NCBI GenBank assembly: GCA_017591395.1
Contig: WEDG01004630.1
Span: forward strand, 1-64,000
Length of the DNA stretch: 64,000 nucleotides
Source: Schistocephalus solidus
Taxonomy: Eukaryota > Platyhelminthes > Cestoda > Diphyllobothriidea > Diphyllobothriidae
Reading direction: 5' to 3'
In this document: piece by piece, positions 42,090 to 53,199 of the stretch
Layout of the letters: the number at the start of each line of letters is the position of its first letter
Position numbering within the stretch: position 1 is the stretch's first letter
Made by a program: the position numbers and the translations under genes
The notes under the pieces: model-generated
Database searches by the model: none
What the model was told of the DNA's origin: nothing
What the model saw: the letters and a program-made list of their open reading frames with translations, nothing else

Positions 42090-42172
42090 GGCCTCGTCGC
42101 TCAGTTGGCTAGAGCATTGGTTGTACTAAAGTTTTCCCCTTGATAGCATGCGTTCGAATTCCCACCGAGGCC
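42090..42172 (+). repeat. tRNA-like head, copy 4
   Basis: The acceptor stem GGCCTCG/CGAGGCC is perfect over 7 bp. The D arm is GCTCAGTTGGCTAGAGC, the loop GTACTAA has ACT at the anticodon position, there is a long extra arm, and the T-arm loop is GTTCGAATT with a broken stem. It is not a standard isoacceptor. Confidence 0.75.
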
Positions 42173-42182
42173 GCAGAGTTTT

Positions 42183-42400
42183 TCCTAAGTGGACAAAACT
42201 GCCACGCAATAAGATGACAATCGTGGCTCTCGGTGACACGGGAACGATGAACATTAGCCGTTACATCGGCAAGAGTTCCTCTAGCAACCTACGGAGTGAG
42301 ATGGGGATAAGGACGGGAGTGGTCAACACGGTTTGGCCGCTAGGCAGAGCTTAGTTTTAGAGAGCCACAGATGAAAGTTGGGTATCAGTTAAGATTCGTT
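42183..42400 (+). repeat. Body segment X of the tRNA-derived repeat, right copy
   Basis: It follows tRNA-like copy 4 directly: AAACTGCCACGCAATAAGAT, ATTAGCCGTTACATCGGCAA, TGGCCGCTAGGCAGAGCTTA, GAAAGTTGGGTATCAGTTA. Its last 60 nt match the complement of the LINE-Z 5' UTR. Confidence 0.6.
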
Positions 42401-43473
42401 CGGAGCCACCCGTACTTAAAAAAACATATGGACACCCCTACCTACCAGAACATGGCTTCTACAAGTATGGATTTGCACTTCCCAATGAACTAGACAATAC
42501 CGCAATCGAAAACTGCAGTACTGCAAACATTTAGGCCTTACTAAAAACTTTAACAATGAAACCACTCGCAAAACAAATTTCTTCCGGATTAGGAAATTCA
42601 GAGTGCAAAATACCGAAAGCGACCATAAAAGAAGGACCCTAAAAAGTGACATAATGCATGTGAAGTTGATATCGGTAATACTAAGGACGCTGTCTTAGTT
42701 CAGTTACCTCAGACTACTCTATGCAGTGAAGTAAAAGTGATGTCGAAAACCAAAGGAGGATTTTGGCAGTCTGTTAGACGAGGGAAACAAACTTTACCGA
42801 ATCTTCCGAAAAGAGCTAGACGAGACAAGCCATAGATTGGTATATCAGTTGACGGAACCGAAGAGACACATAATGAGAAAAACGTGGATATACGTTGTTC
42901 AACCCAACAGATGCGAAAAGGTTATAATCACTGATAGGAAAACAGTAGATGATAACGAACAAGCGGGCCCCATCGAGAAGACGGACACTGAAGTTACTGT
43001 GCTAAAATGTACAGAGTCTGTTCCATAAAATAAATGAGTGCGTGACTGTTGTTGATGAGCACACACTAGATATCATCACTCTGAGAGACACATAGATTTC
43101 TTAAGAGATTGGAGAGCATAAAGTGCCCCAGATTTTATCACAATTTTAGATGGGACAGAGAAAGCAGAGAAGCAGAGGTCACTGTCCGTTTTAAGTTTGA
43201 CTGCAGTCTCCGAGAAACAAAATTTGCTTACAATCATCCAGACATGATTTCCAAGCGCGATGTTCCCCTTCTAACGCGGCTGAACAAAACCTGTTTAAAT
43301 GAGGATTTCCTCATTGCTATAAAACTTTAACGCTCACAATATCGACAGTGAGCTTGCATTGCTTTGCGTTCATCGGACACATTCGACCATTAGTTACACG
43401 AGAGAGGATAGGAAAATACTCCTCCAAAATGTACCAGCCGGGAAGAACAAAGTTCGTATTGTCTTAGCCTCGT
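42401..43473. other. No gene recognised
   Basis: Short open frames on the plus strand (for example 42837-43024 and 43109-43330) read as fairly protein-like but match nothing that I know. They may be remains of an old element. Confidence 0.35.
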
Positions 43474-43484
43474 GTTTATCGGAT
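43474..43484 (+). repeat. 5' target-site duplication of LINE-Z copy 3
   Basis: GTTTATCGGAT, identical to 49323-49333, abuts the ribozyme P1 strand directly. Confidence 0.9.
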
Positions 43485-43684
43485 GGGGTGTAGGGGTACT
43501 AGTTTAGGGGTAGCACCACACAGATAGCATTTAGTCGCTCCATTTGTCTCGTGCAGGTGGTGAATGCTCCCGTGGCCGCCTCTGACTGATACCCAACTAT
43601 CATATGTAGCTCCTTGTAGCTGGGCTCTTCCCAGCGGCCACACCCCGGGCAACCGTCAAGACCGGCGGGCTAAACCAGGTGAGG
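43485..43684 (+). ncRNA. HDV-like self-cleaving ribozyme (LINE-Z copy 3)
   Basis: P1 is GGGGTGT (43485-43491) with ACACCCC (43640-43646), perfect. GGGCAAC follows at 43647. P3 is extended to GCTGGG/CCCAGC around CTCTT. P4 is CCG/CGG, then GGGCTAAACC. The P2 3' strand CCAGGTGAG is present, but its partner has drifted (CTATCATATGTAG), so P2 is weak here. The first base is the first base after the TSD. Confidence 0.72.
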
Positions 43685-44084
43685 TCTCCGGTGTTGCGTA
43701 TGCCTCCACACCCGGTATTTCTGACTCCCGAACTTCCCACCTCCCCCCTCTCAAAAAGTCCTACGGTGGGGGCGACAGCAACCCCGTAGGCGGCACAGGC
43801 TAACTCGGGTCACTCTCCCGCTTAAACAAAACCGTGACCCATAGTGGAGTTTGGCAGCCGTCTGGGATGTGCAAAGCAGCCCTATTTAAGGACAGCACTG
43901 CTTGCCTCCTCGCAGAGGAAGGGGCTCGAAAATGTGTCCTAAACAAATTCTGGGTATCACGTCTCCTGCAGCCGGCCACGGCTCACGAATCGCAAAATAC
44001 GCGGTCATAAAACTCAAACAGACAACAAAACCCCCATCCCCATCCCCCTCACAATACTCTCCAGGCTGCTCTGGTGAGTCCACT

Positions 44085-44890
44085 CACACTAGCAGCCTGG
44101 AATTTTCGTTCCCTTTTAGACAATCCTGGGAGCAACAGGCCGGAACGGAGGACTGTGCTTGTCGCACGGGAACTGGCGCGCTACAAAGAGGAGTATTGCT
44201 GCTTTCAGCGAGACCCGATTATCTGAGCAGGGTCAGCTGGAGGAGGTGGGTGCCAGCTACACATTCTTCTGGAGCGGCCGGCCAAAGGCAGAGCGACGCG
44301 ACGCTCGTGTCGCCTTCGCCATCCGGAACGACATCATGGGACGTCTACCCTGTCTGCTGCAGGGTATCGATGATCGCTTGATGAGCCTCCGCCTGCCTCT
44401 TCGGGGAGACAAGTTCGCCACCATCATCAGTGCCTACGCTCCCCCAATGGCGAGCTCTGATGCGCTGAATAAAAAATTCTACGACGACCAGCATGCCCTG
44501 CTGGTAACTGTGCCGAAGGTGGACAAATTAATTGTCCTTGGTGACTTAAATGCCCACGTCGGGACAGACCACGCTGCCTTGCAGGGAGTGCTGGGTCCCC
44601 ATGGTCTCGGTAGCCGTAATGATAAGGGCCTCCTTCTTCTGCGAACGTTTGTGTAACACCGTCTCTTGCTGACCAACACCTTCTTCCGCCTTCCAACGCG
44701 GGAGAAGGCTACGTGGATGTACCCTCGGTCGCGGCGCTAGCAGCTGCTGGACTATGTTCTCGTCCGGAGGCGAGACCGAAAGGACGTGCTGGTAACCAAG
44801 GCGATTTGCGATGCCGATGGTTGGACAGATCACCTCCTCGACATCTACCAGATGAGGTTCAGACTTCAACCCCACGAGAACCCCAAGGTA
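44085..44890 (+). pseudogene. LINE-Z APE endonuclease (copy 3)
   Basis: It has LAAWNF.SLLDN, then a short insertion (CTACAAAGAGGAG) that shifts frame. The next frame has [63 protein letters not shown] and [16 protein letters not shown], ending at a stop. The [20 protein letters not shown] and GWTDH end is in a further frame. The catalytic residues are recognisable but the protein is broken. Confidence 0.8.
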
Positions 44891-45131
44891 AGTTAAATAC
44901 TCTTTTGTTAAATCTGCCTGCTGACTCTTTTGACTTCAGCAACCAAATACACGAGAACCTGTGGAAACTGCATGCTGCAGATGGTAATGAAACCGTGGAA
45001 ACACGATGGTGTCAACTGCGAAATGTCATCCAGTCCACTGCCCTCGAAGGCCTCGGACGCACACGCCGTCAACACCAGGACTGGTTGCACGACAATGACG
45101 CCGACATCAGCAACTTACTTGCGGAGAAGAA

Positions 45132-46404
45132 TTGACAACACAAAGCCTACATGGACCTTATACTGACGCCACCAAAGCAGACTTCTTGAGATTCCACCAC
45201 CTTCTACAGCAACGGCTGCGGGAGATGCAGGAGGCCTGGATGACCCAAAAGGCTGAGGAAATCCGGGGGTATGTGGACCATAATGAAATGAAAAACTTTT
45301 TCAAAACCATCAAGGGTATCTACGGCCCCTGCATCAAGGAGACCGCACCACTGCTCAGCTCTGACGGCACAACACTGCTGACAGAGAAATCGCAAATTCT
45401 GAAGTGCTGGGCCGAGCACTTCAGAAGTGTCCTTAATTGCGCATCAGCCATCTCCGATGCTGAAATTCACCGGCTCCCTCAAGTGGACAAGAACAATGAC
45501 CTGGATCTGCCGCCTTCCCATACCAGAAACAATCAATGCCGTGCAGCAGATTTCCGGCGATAAATCATTGGGATCCGACGCAATCCCACCGGGAGTCTAC
45601 ATGCACGGTGGGTCCCGGCTGATGGCAGAACTCACAACAATCTTTCAGGTGATGTGGCGCCAAGGACAAGTTCCTCAGGATTTCAACGACGTGACCATCG
45701 TCCATCTCTACAAGTGGAAGGAGAACCGACAACTCTATGATACTCACAGAGGCATATCTTTTCTCAACATCGCCGGGAAGATCTTCGCCCGTACCCTTCT
45801 CAATCGTCTGAACGGTCACCTAGAGCAGGGCCTGTTCCCGGAAATCCAATATGGCTTCTGCCAACACCGCAGAACAACCGACATGATCTTTGCCGCCCAC
45901 GAGCTACAATAGAAGTGCCAGGAAATGTGACCTCACCTATACACTACCTTCGTGGATCAAATAAAAGCCTTTGACACGGTGCACCCCGACGGACTGTGGA
46001 AATTCATGCAGAAATTCGGCTGTCCTGAGCGGTTCACGCACACGGTGCGTCAGCTTCATGACTGGGATGACGGCGCGCGTCACTGACAACGGGTACGGTA
46101 TCCGAAGCATTCACATTGACCAGCAAGGTGAAGCGGGGCTGCGTACTGGCCCCCACCCTATTCAGTCTCATGTTCTCGGCTATGCTGATGGACGCCTACC
46201 GTGATGAGCAGCCTGGGTATCCGCTTCGCCTACAGAACTGACGGGCGCCTTCTCAACAGTCGGAGTATGCAAGCTCCAACGCGCGTGTCTACGACTACAG
46301 TCCATGACTTGCTCTTCACGGACGACTGCGCCCTTAACGCCGTGACGGAGGAGGACATACAAAGGAGCATGGACCTCTTCGCCCAAGGCTGCGCCGATTT
46401 CTGA
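45132..46404 (+). pseudogene. LINE-Z reverse transcriptase, first unit (copy 3)
   Basis: The frames give NEMKNFFKTIKGIYGPCIKE, ISGDKSLGSDAIPPGVYMHG, THRGISFLNIAGKIFARTL and the motif A region near 45.95 kb. The motif B region [14 protein letters not shown] is read out of frame, and IRFAYRTDGRLLNSRSMQ, LLFTDDCALNAV and FAQGCADF then TGA (46402-46404) follow. The FTDD box and the TGA are shared with copy 2. Confidence 0.8.
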
Positions 46405-47248
46405 TTAACAATCAGTACAGCCAAAACGGTTGTCATGCACCAGCCGCCACCCAGCGCGGAATACAATGCTCCTCAAATCAATGTCAACGGTGCTCAACTC
46501 AAAAACGTGGAAACCTTCGCTTATCTAGGAAGCACGATGTCGCGCAACACGAGAATCGATGACGAGGTTGCCCAATGGATCTCCAAAGCTAGTCAGGCCT
46601 TCGGCCACCTGCAGGCCTTCATGTGGAATCGCCACGGTATTCACCTGAACACAGAACTGAAGATGTACAAGGCCATCGTCTTGATGACACTCCTTTACTG
46701 GCCCCCACCCTCTTCCCTCTCATGTTCTCGGCTATGCTGATGGACGCCTACCGTGATGAGCAGCCTGGGATCCGCATCACCTACAGAACTGACGAACACC
46801 TTCTCAACAGTCGGCGTATGCAGTCCACAACGTGCGTGATTACGGCTACAGTTCATGACTTGCTCTTCGCGGATGACTGCGCCCTTAACACGGTGACGGA
46901 GGAGGACATACAAAGGAGCATGGACCTCTTCACCACAGGGTGCGCCAATTTTGGATTAACAATCAGTATAGCCAAAACAGTTGTCATGTACCAGCGGCCA
47001 CCCAGCGCGGAATACAATGCTCCACGAATCAATGTCAACGATGCTAAACTCAAAAATGTGGAAACCTTCACTTATCTAGGAAGCACGCTGTCACTCAACA
47101 TTAGAATTTATGACGAGGTTGCCCAACGGATCTCCAAACCTAGTCAGGCCTTCGGCCGCCTGCAGGCCTCCATGTGGAATCGCCACGGTATTCACCTGAA
47201 CACAGAACTGAAGATGTACAAGGCCGTCGTCTTGATGACACTCCTTTA
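46146..47248 (+). repeat. Tandem duplication within LINE-Z copy 3 RT (period about 552 bp)
   Basis: The segment starting CTGGCCCCCACCCT at 46146 restarts at 46698, directly after CACTCCTTTA. The corresponding uninterrupted sequence is at 47242 (CTCCTTTACGGAGCGGAG). The join is at a shared TAC.GG. The two units differ at many sites. Confidence 0.88.
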
Positions 47249-48450
47249 CGGAGCGGAGACCTGGACCGTCTACTTGAACCAAGCAAGGAAGCTGAACCAC
47301 TTCCATCTCAGCTGCCTCCACTGAATACTGAAGCTGAGATGGCAAGACAGGATCCCAGACACGGAGGTCCTGGAGCGTACCGGAATCCTCAGCATCCATG
47401 CCATGCTGAGGCAAGTGCAACACCTGGTAAGAATGGACGACGAGCGACTACCCAAACGAATTTTCTACGGCGATGTCGCTACGGGCTCTCACCGAAAGGG
47501 AGCTCAAAAACGACGCTACAAGGACACTTTGAAGAAATTGCTGAAACAAGTGAAACTCAACCTGGCGACCTGGGAGGACCTCACCCAGGCTAGACCGGCA
47601 TGGAGAAGATCCGTGAAGACTGGTTAAGAAATCTATGAGGCCAACCGGATCGCCGCCAAGGCCACAGAGCGGCACGAAAGTCACCAGCGCCCCGGACCAA
47701 CACCACCGATGCCCAGGCCCTTCCGACATGCCTGTGCTGTTAACGCATCTTCCGCGCGCGAATCGGCCTGGTTGGACATATTTGGACGCAAGGCACCAAC
47801 AATCCGACAATTCCAACTTCTACGTCAAATTCTGCCAACTCTCCTTCTGACTCCCCCAACCTCACTCCTGGCATCAATTCCATTACTCCCACCATCATAG
47901 AGACCACATCCATCTACTCATCGCCTGTTACCCCTACCGCTACAACCATCACCGTCGTCTCCACCTCAACCACGACCAGCGATGGGACTCTCTCCTAAGC
48001 TGTCCTCAATGCGACCGCACATTCGCCTCATGCATCGGCCTGGTTGGTCACTTGCGAATCCATCGTACAGAGACTGGTGAACCAGTGCCTGGAGCACCAA
48101 CACACATCAGAGATCGCCACCTCCACTGCCCTCACTTTCCTTGCACATTTACTCATCGCATGGGCCTTTTCGGCCACAAACGCTTCCATGACGGTGGCAT
48201 TCACCACAATGCCGACATTACTGATACCCCATGAACACCCTCCGCTCCTACCATTCTTACCGCCACAGCCACCGCCACTACCATTGGCCTGGTCAGTCAC
48301 CTGCGAATCCATCGCACGGAGGCTGGTGAACCAGTGCCTGGGGCTCCAACATACAGTCAACGCGCCCGCCTTCACTGCCCTCACTGCTCCCGCACATTTA
48401 CACACCGCATGGGCCTATTAGCCACATGCGCATCCACGACAAGCTGCGGT
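46698..48450 (+). pseudogene. LINE-Z second RT unit, C-terminal domain and fingers (copy 3)
   Basis: Unit two is open from [20 protein letters not shown] through [12 protein letters not shown] (intact FADD) and [19 protein letters not shown] (no stop) to [14 protein letters not shown], then a stop near 47322. Downstream, fingers are readable in shifting frames: [18 protein letters not shown] near 48.1-48.2 kb, with others near 47.75, 48.02 and 48.3-48.45 kb. Part of the finger linker is shortened near 48.24 kb. Confidence 0.8.
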
Positions 48451-48529
48451 AAACCACCGGAGGCTTAGCCACATCAGCGCGCACTATCTACCCTACTACA
48501 TAGACAAAACCCTCACCATCATCATACTG

Positions 48530-49322
48530 TACTGAAAAAATCACGGTATTCAAGAAACCGTGGCGTGGAAGGCTGCCAATCTGACGATTATACCAGCCCA
48601 CGCCATCGGCCCAGTGTATGTGCTGTGCGTGTCGAGTGGCTGACTAGTGGACTGGGAGTCAGATGGCGATGGCTCCTCCATACCCCCTGCGTAAGTGAAT
48701 CCTGTTGTGTGGGTTATGGGGGCCAGGTCGTGTTGTGGCGCGCGAAGACGGGTAGGCTGACCTGCCAGCCAATGCGCCCACTCCCACATTAGACCACTGA
48801 CTGGCTCGGACGTTGGTCTGATTGTGGGGGTTGGGGAGAGAGTGAGGTCGGCAGATCAGCGCATTTTCCTCACTATAAACAATCTGACGCGCTTGAAACT
48901 ATCACCGTGCGCTAAAAGCCGTGGTTTGGAAGGTTGCTAACTGACGGGATAACTCGGACCGCGTGGTCAGCCTAATGTGTGTTTTGTGTGTAGTGGCTTA
49001 CAGGCGGACTGAGAGTCAGGCTGCAATGGCTGCTTATTAATGTGGCCTTTATGGCACTCCTACTCCGTGGGATCCGAGCCAGGTGTGGTGGTACGGTCAG
49101 GGGCAGCTCCGGCTGCGCTAGCCACCTGCGCCCTCTCCCATCTCCGGTCTTCTTGACTCTGTCTTGACACCGGGCTCAGGTGGGGGAGGAGGAGAGAGTG
49201 CGGTAGCTGCAGCGCAAGGCTACTATTACTTAAAACTAATTCACGCGCACGTCCCCGTCCCTACACGACCTGGTGTGGAGCATACGGTGGACCTCGTCGA
49301 AATCGACGGTTGAACTATCGTC
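48530..49322 (+). repeat. LINE-Z 3' UTR (copy 3)
   Basis: Two tandem modules each open with an imperfect hairpin (CACGGTATTCAAGAAACCGTG and CACCGTGCGCTAAAAGCCGTG). The end is GACCTCGTCGAAATCGACGG and a short tail before the TSD. Confidence 0.75.
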
Positions 49323-49333
49323 GTTTATCGGAT
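49323..49333 (+). repeat. 3' target-site duplication of LINE-Z copy 3
   Basis: GTTTATCGGAT, identical to 43474-43484. Confidence 0.9.
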
Positions 49334-50189
49334 ACAAGGGTGTGCGCTGAAGCTACAAGATCTTACGGCATTGACTTTTGGTGATCATATTGTAATTATA
49401 TTCAAATATGCCACGTGCTTCTCATGTGACTCACCTAAAAAAGTGAAAAAAAACACCTGGAACACAGTTTGTTTTTTAAAATTCTCATTACTCTAAATTG
49501 TCGACTCAGATGAAAAGCAACACCCAACTGTCCAATATGGATAAACTAGGAAGTTCAGATTGCCCTTAACAGAAGAAGTAAGATTTTTGAGTATTCGAAA
49601 AACGGCACTTGCCAAACACCATTATGAATAAAACCGGCAACACGATGACTGTGAACATTAGGCTAATAAACTTCGAAGGAACCTTGCATTGAAAATACTT
49701 CAGAATACTCTATAACAGCACACTATCCTGTAGATGTTAATACCTAATGATACGCGACTTCCAATCGGTATGAAGTTCGCTCTTCTCCTAGCGTTCTTTT
49801 TATCTCGATCTTTTATTGGTGCCCAAAGTTACACCTCGACGAAATAAACTGAAATCTGTCCTGTGAGAAACCTTCAGCTCTAAGATAAGTCAAAAGTTGA
49901 ATACTATTTGAAGTTGTTTACCACGCTTATCATAACATTCTACTATATTATTGCCTTAGGTCCATTTTAATTTAACATCCAAAACCTCATATCCTTCCAT
50001 CAAATTAAAGCAGAATCAATGATCGACACAAAAGTTACCATCGATAAAATTGACCTTTCTCTCATCTGTCGTATACAGCAGTGTTAAGAGAAACACGAAT
50101 CTCTATATACGATCCTGGATTCTCTGTTTGATGCGAATTCGATTACGACTAACCTTACCAACTTTCCACAAATAAAGTCTATCTTACAT
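49334..50189. other. No gene recognised
   Basis: AT-rich sequence before a possible ORF1-like frame; nothing nameable. Confidence 0.4.
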
Positions 50190-50483
50190 TTGGTTTACTC
50201 CAAAGTTGCCGATAGAGCAAAATGTAGACCCAATATAATTATCTGCAATTTTCCACAATCTGTAAACCCAACGCCTACCATCCAGCAAACAATACACTCA
50301 TGTGGCCTTAACATCCAAATAGCTTCCATTAAAATAATTAACTCAAAAATTTACAATAGACGAGTATTAGTAACATTCTTTACCCAAACCAAGGCTGAAA
50401 TGATACTAATTAATCCTGCAATAAACAAAAGTTTCCAAACCCTTAAATCCTTCCTAGGTCCAGACTTAACACCAATGCAGTGA
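50190..50483 (+). pseudogene. Possible retrotransposon ORF1 fragment (RRM-like)
   Basis: RAKCRPNIIICNFPQSVNP..IQQTIHSCGLN..IASIKIIN..YNRRVLVTFFTQTKAEMILI has the alternating strand/helix pattern of the RRM-like module in non-LTR ORF1 proteins, and it is followed by FLGPDLTPMQ. The frame is short and the family unplaced. It may belong to the CR1-B1 element downstream. Confidence 0.35.
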
Positions 50484-50837
50484 AGAAACTACCGGATAAA
50501 ACCATATAATAGGCAAGAAATAATCAACACAGCATTCCTTTAGTCAAGCATGCAACGCATTCTTCTACCTCTGACACCCACGACAAACAACGCACAACTG
50601 CAAAAGCGGTTAGAATTGGAGGTCATCAACAGCCAAAACCAAAACTCCAATGCACTAACAGCACCTTAGAACAGCATGAAAAATGAAACGCTGGACCCAG
50701 TCAAGATAACCTTCTAGATAATAGTATAATGACTACATTGACACCAATTATAAATAAATAAATCGTATATTTAAGGCCTCGAGGGCCCCATCATTACAAA
50801 CTTAGTATCGCGGTATAAATAAATACAAAGTGGATAA

Positions 50838-51209
50838 TTGCTGCACTATGTGAGCAGCCATATGAACAGTAGGCTCGAAAAAAAGGATATAGAACAGTCA
50901 GAAACTGTGAGACCAAGACCTATTAAAATTGTCTTGGACAACAAGGAAGAGGCTAAGCTACTTCTCTCGAGAAAAACCAACCTCCGAAACTCTCATAAGC
51001 AGGTTTTTTTTCAGCTGGAATACTCTCCAGCAGAACGTCTGAAACGCCGCGAATTAGTGATAGAAATGAAGAGGAGACTTGCAGCTGGAGAGAACACTCT
51101 GGTTTTTTACAGGGGACGCGTGATACACAGAAATGCAACATTGCTCTGGAACCAGCCAATGCTCATGATGGCAGCGCAAATTAGCATTGGCAAACTCGAG
51201 ACAAACTAA
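50838..51209 (+). pseudogene. CR1-B1 ORF1 C-terminal part
   Basis: An open frame. VRPRPIKIVLDNKEEAKLLL, FFQLEYSPAERLKRRELVIE and KRRLAAGENTLVFYRGRVIH are the nucleic-acid-binding C-terminal module common to non-LTR ORF1 proteins (RPRP.KI, then a basic helix after R..L.E). The N-terminus is not in frame. Confidence 0.65.
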
Positions 51210-51239
51210 ATTTGGCTCTACCGAGTGTTGCATATTTAA

Positions 51240-52467
51240 ATTCCTGTATACCAACGCCCAAAGTCTCTTTTCGAAGCTCGAAGGACTGAGAATTCAGGTA
51301 GCTGTTCTTTTTCCCGATATTATAGCAATCACAGATACATATATGGCTGTCACAGAACCTCGGTGATTGCGAAGTAGCCTTATCCGGGTACCAATTGTTC
51401 AGGAGAGACCGCACCCACCACCAGGGTTGAGGAGTTGCGATGTATGTTAAAAGCAATTTCAAAGTGTGTTAAATGACAGAGAAGATTAGCGATGGTATTG
51501 AGGCTAGTTGGCTGAAAATAAAGACGCGGGGCTCGCAGTCCCTTGAAGTCATGACTCTTTTCCGACCACGAGGAGACAGACACCGATGCTGATACGTGTT
51601 TGTTGGAGAACATAAAGGAGATGAGTAGTCGACCCGATGGTGTTCTCATGGGTGACTTCAATGCACTCAGCATTCGATGGGACGATCTGCAAACGCAGTG
51701 CTCAAAGTTATCCTTCGATCACCGTCTGCTAAATTCAACACTTGAAGCTCTTCTCACACAACATGTATTTGTTCCAACAAGAGCGCGTGGAGGACAACCG
51801 GCTAATTGTTTAGATCTAGTCTTCACTAAAGATCCTGACAGTATTGACGAGGTACACTGCTTCCTCCACTTGGTCAAAGTGATCATGCAGTACTTTCATG
51901 TGATAATGGTTTATAGTCCGTGCCATCTACAAAAAAGGAAACCAGGCCCAATCTATGGCGAGGAGACTTTTGCAAGATGAGAGCTGAGGCATCACGAATT
52001 GACTGGGATCTTCTCTCCTCCGGGAATGTCACTGAGGACTGGAATTTTTTTTAATGAGTGGTTGTTAAATCTATTAAAAGGCCACTGTCCACCATCAAAA
52101 CTAAGGATATCTAACAGACCACAGTGACTAAGAAGAGATCTCAAAAGAGAGATTAACAGGAAAGCGAGGCTTTGGAAGAAATTTTGTCGATTCAATGAAA
52201 ATTTAGACTTGGAAGCATATAAAACTCATAGGAAAACGGTTAAAAGCTTGATCTTCAAAAGCCGACGGGATTGTGAGAGGGATTTGCTCTAGCGAGCAGT
52301 TCACAATCCCAAATTACTCTACAGCTATGTAAGAAAAACGCAACAGTAACAGGAACCCGATTCCTGTTATGAGAAACGATGACGGTTTCGAGATATCAGA
52401 AATTAAAAACAGAGCTGAACACTTTTCCCAGTTCTTTCAGTCGGTTTTCACCAGAGAAGCTGTTTTT
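51240..52467 (+). pseudogene. CR1-B1 APE endonuclease and linker
   Basis: The clear part is 51600-51980: PDGVLMGDFNALSIRWDDL (GDFN motif), LLNSTLEALLTQHVFVPTRA and NCLDLVFTKDPDSIDEV. The upstream catalytic E region (51.3-51.4 kb) is frameshifted. Downstream comes RRDLKREINRKARLWKKF. It is cut by the CR1-A insertion. Confidence 0.65.
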
Positions 52468-53199
52468 ATTTAGAATTTAGAATTTATATTTGGTTAGCAC
52501 CGGGAAGGTACTGTCTAAGCAAACATTAGTAACGAAATAAAGTTATGACAATGTGTGCAGATAAAATGTACAAATTCATAAATTGTCCTGCTATGTCAAC
52601 AGTTAGCAATGTTTTAAAATTAATGGTGAACTAGAAAAAAATAGGCAGTGAAAAAAACTCCTACCATGAAAATGGAGGCAGAGTTCAATAGGCCTTCATT
52701 TTCGAATAGAAGGTAGGAGAAAAAAACTGCTTAGGAAAAAAATAGTCAGGTGGTAGAATAGGGTAATACTGCAGTAGCATTTCAGAATGAGATAATGAAA
52801 CGTCGAGGTGATTCGTTCTTGATCACTTAGGCGTATGAAACAGAATCTCACGAAAATGCGTCAATGAACTTAAGTCCTCAGCATCATAGGATCCAGAATT
52901 GAATTCTGATGATGGTTAGTATCCAAAGAAATCGCAGCATTTAAGACTGTGGACCACCGAATTTGTACGTCCGAATGACGTCATCGTTTGGAGGACGGGT
53001 GATATAAGGAGACATTATAGTTCATGGGCGTCTCCAGGTAGCGTAAATATAGTTTCAAGAGGGTTACTCAAATTCCCGATGGTCCTTTCTCCGAGTCATG
53101 GGGAAAGCTACTGGGAAAAGATGAGGAAAATAAAAGGTTAATAGAATCAGTGTTAAGATAAATGTGCAGTCTTCGCTTGAATGCAGATAGACTAGTTAA

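Larger units (their letters stand above)
43485..49322 (+). mobile_element. LINE-Z copy 3 (5.8 kb, with internal tandem duplication)
   Basis: Ribozyme/5' UTR (43485-44084), endonuclease (44085 to about 44890), linker and RT (44890-46690), a second copy of the RT palm/thumb segment (46698-47248), C-terminal domain and fingers (to about 48450), 3' UTR (48530-49322). A perfect 11-bp TSD delimits it. Frameshifts and stops are frequent. Confidence 0.93.
50838..52467 (+). mobile_element. CR1-B1 retrotransposon, 5' part (split by CR1-A copy B)
   Basis: It holds the ORF1 end (50.84-51.2 kb), the endonuclease (51.25-52.0 kb) and the linker (KREINRKARLWKKFCRFNE, 52.14 kb) up to FQSVFTREAVF at about 52467. 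The reading resumes at about 57.68 kb on the far side of a minus-strand CR1-A insertion. Confidence 0.75.

Noticed and set aside
40826..42172. Functional tRNA genes
   Set aside because: Acceptor or T-stem pairing is damaged in each copy, the anticodon position reads ACT, and the heads sit in a dispersed repeat.
42837..43330. Possible small genes between the tRNA-derived repeats and LINE-Z copy 3
   Set aside because: The frames are 60-75 codons long, unrelated to known families and without splice or promoter context; kept only as unassigned DNA.
46146..47248. Frame-preserving domain duplication in the LINE-Z RT
   Set aside because: The start-to-start distance is 552 only because unit one has one surplus base (GGGTATCC); the underlying period of 551 does not keep frame.
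52917..52923. Hammerhead core CTGATGA in the CR1-A 3' UTR
   Set aside because: A GAAA follows, but the sequence between cannot form stem II, and no stem III or U-H site fits. The same holds for CTGATGA near 28523 and 57589.
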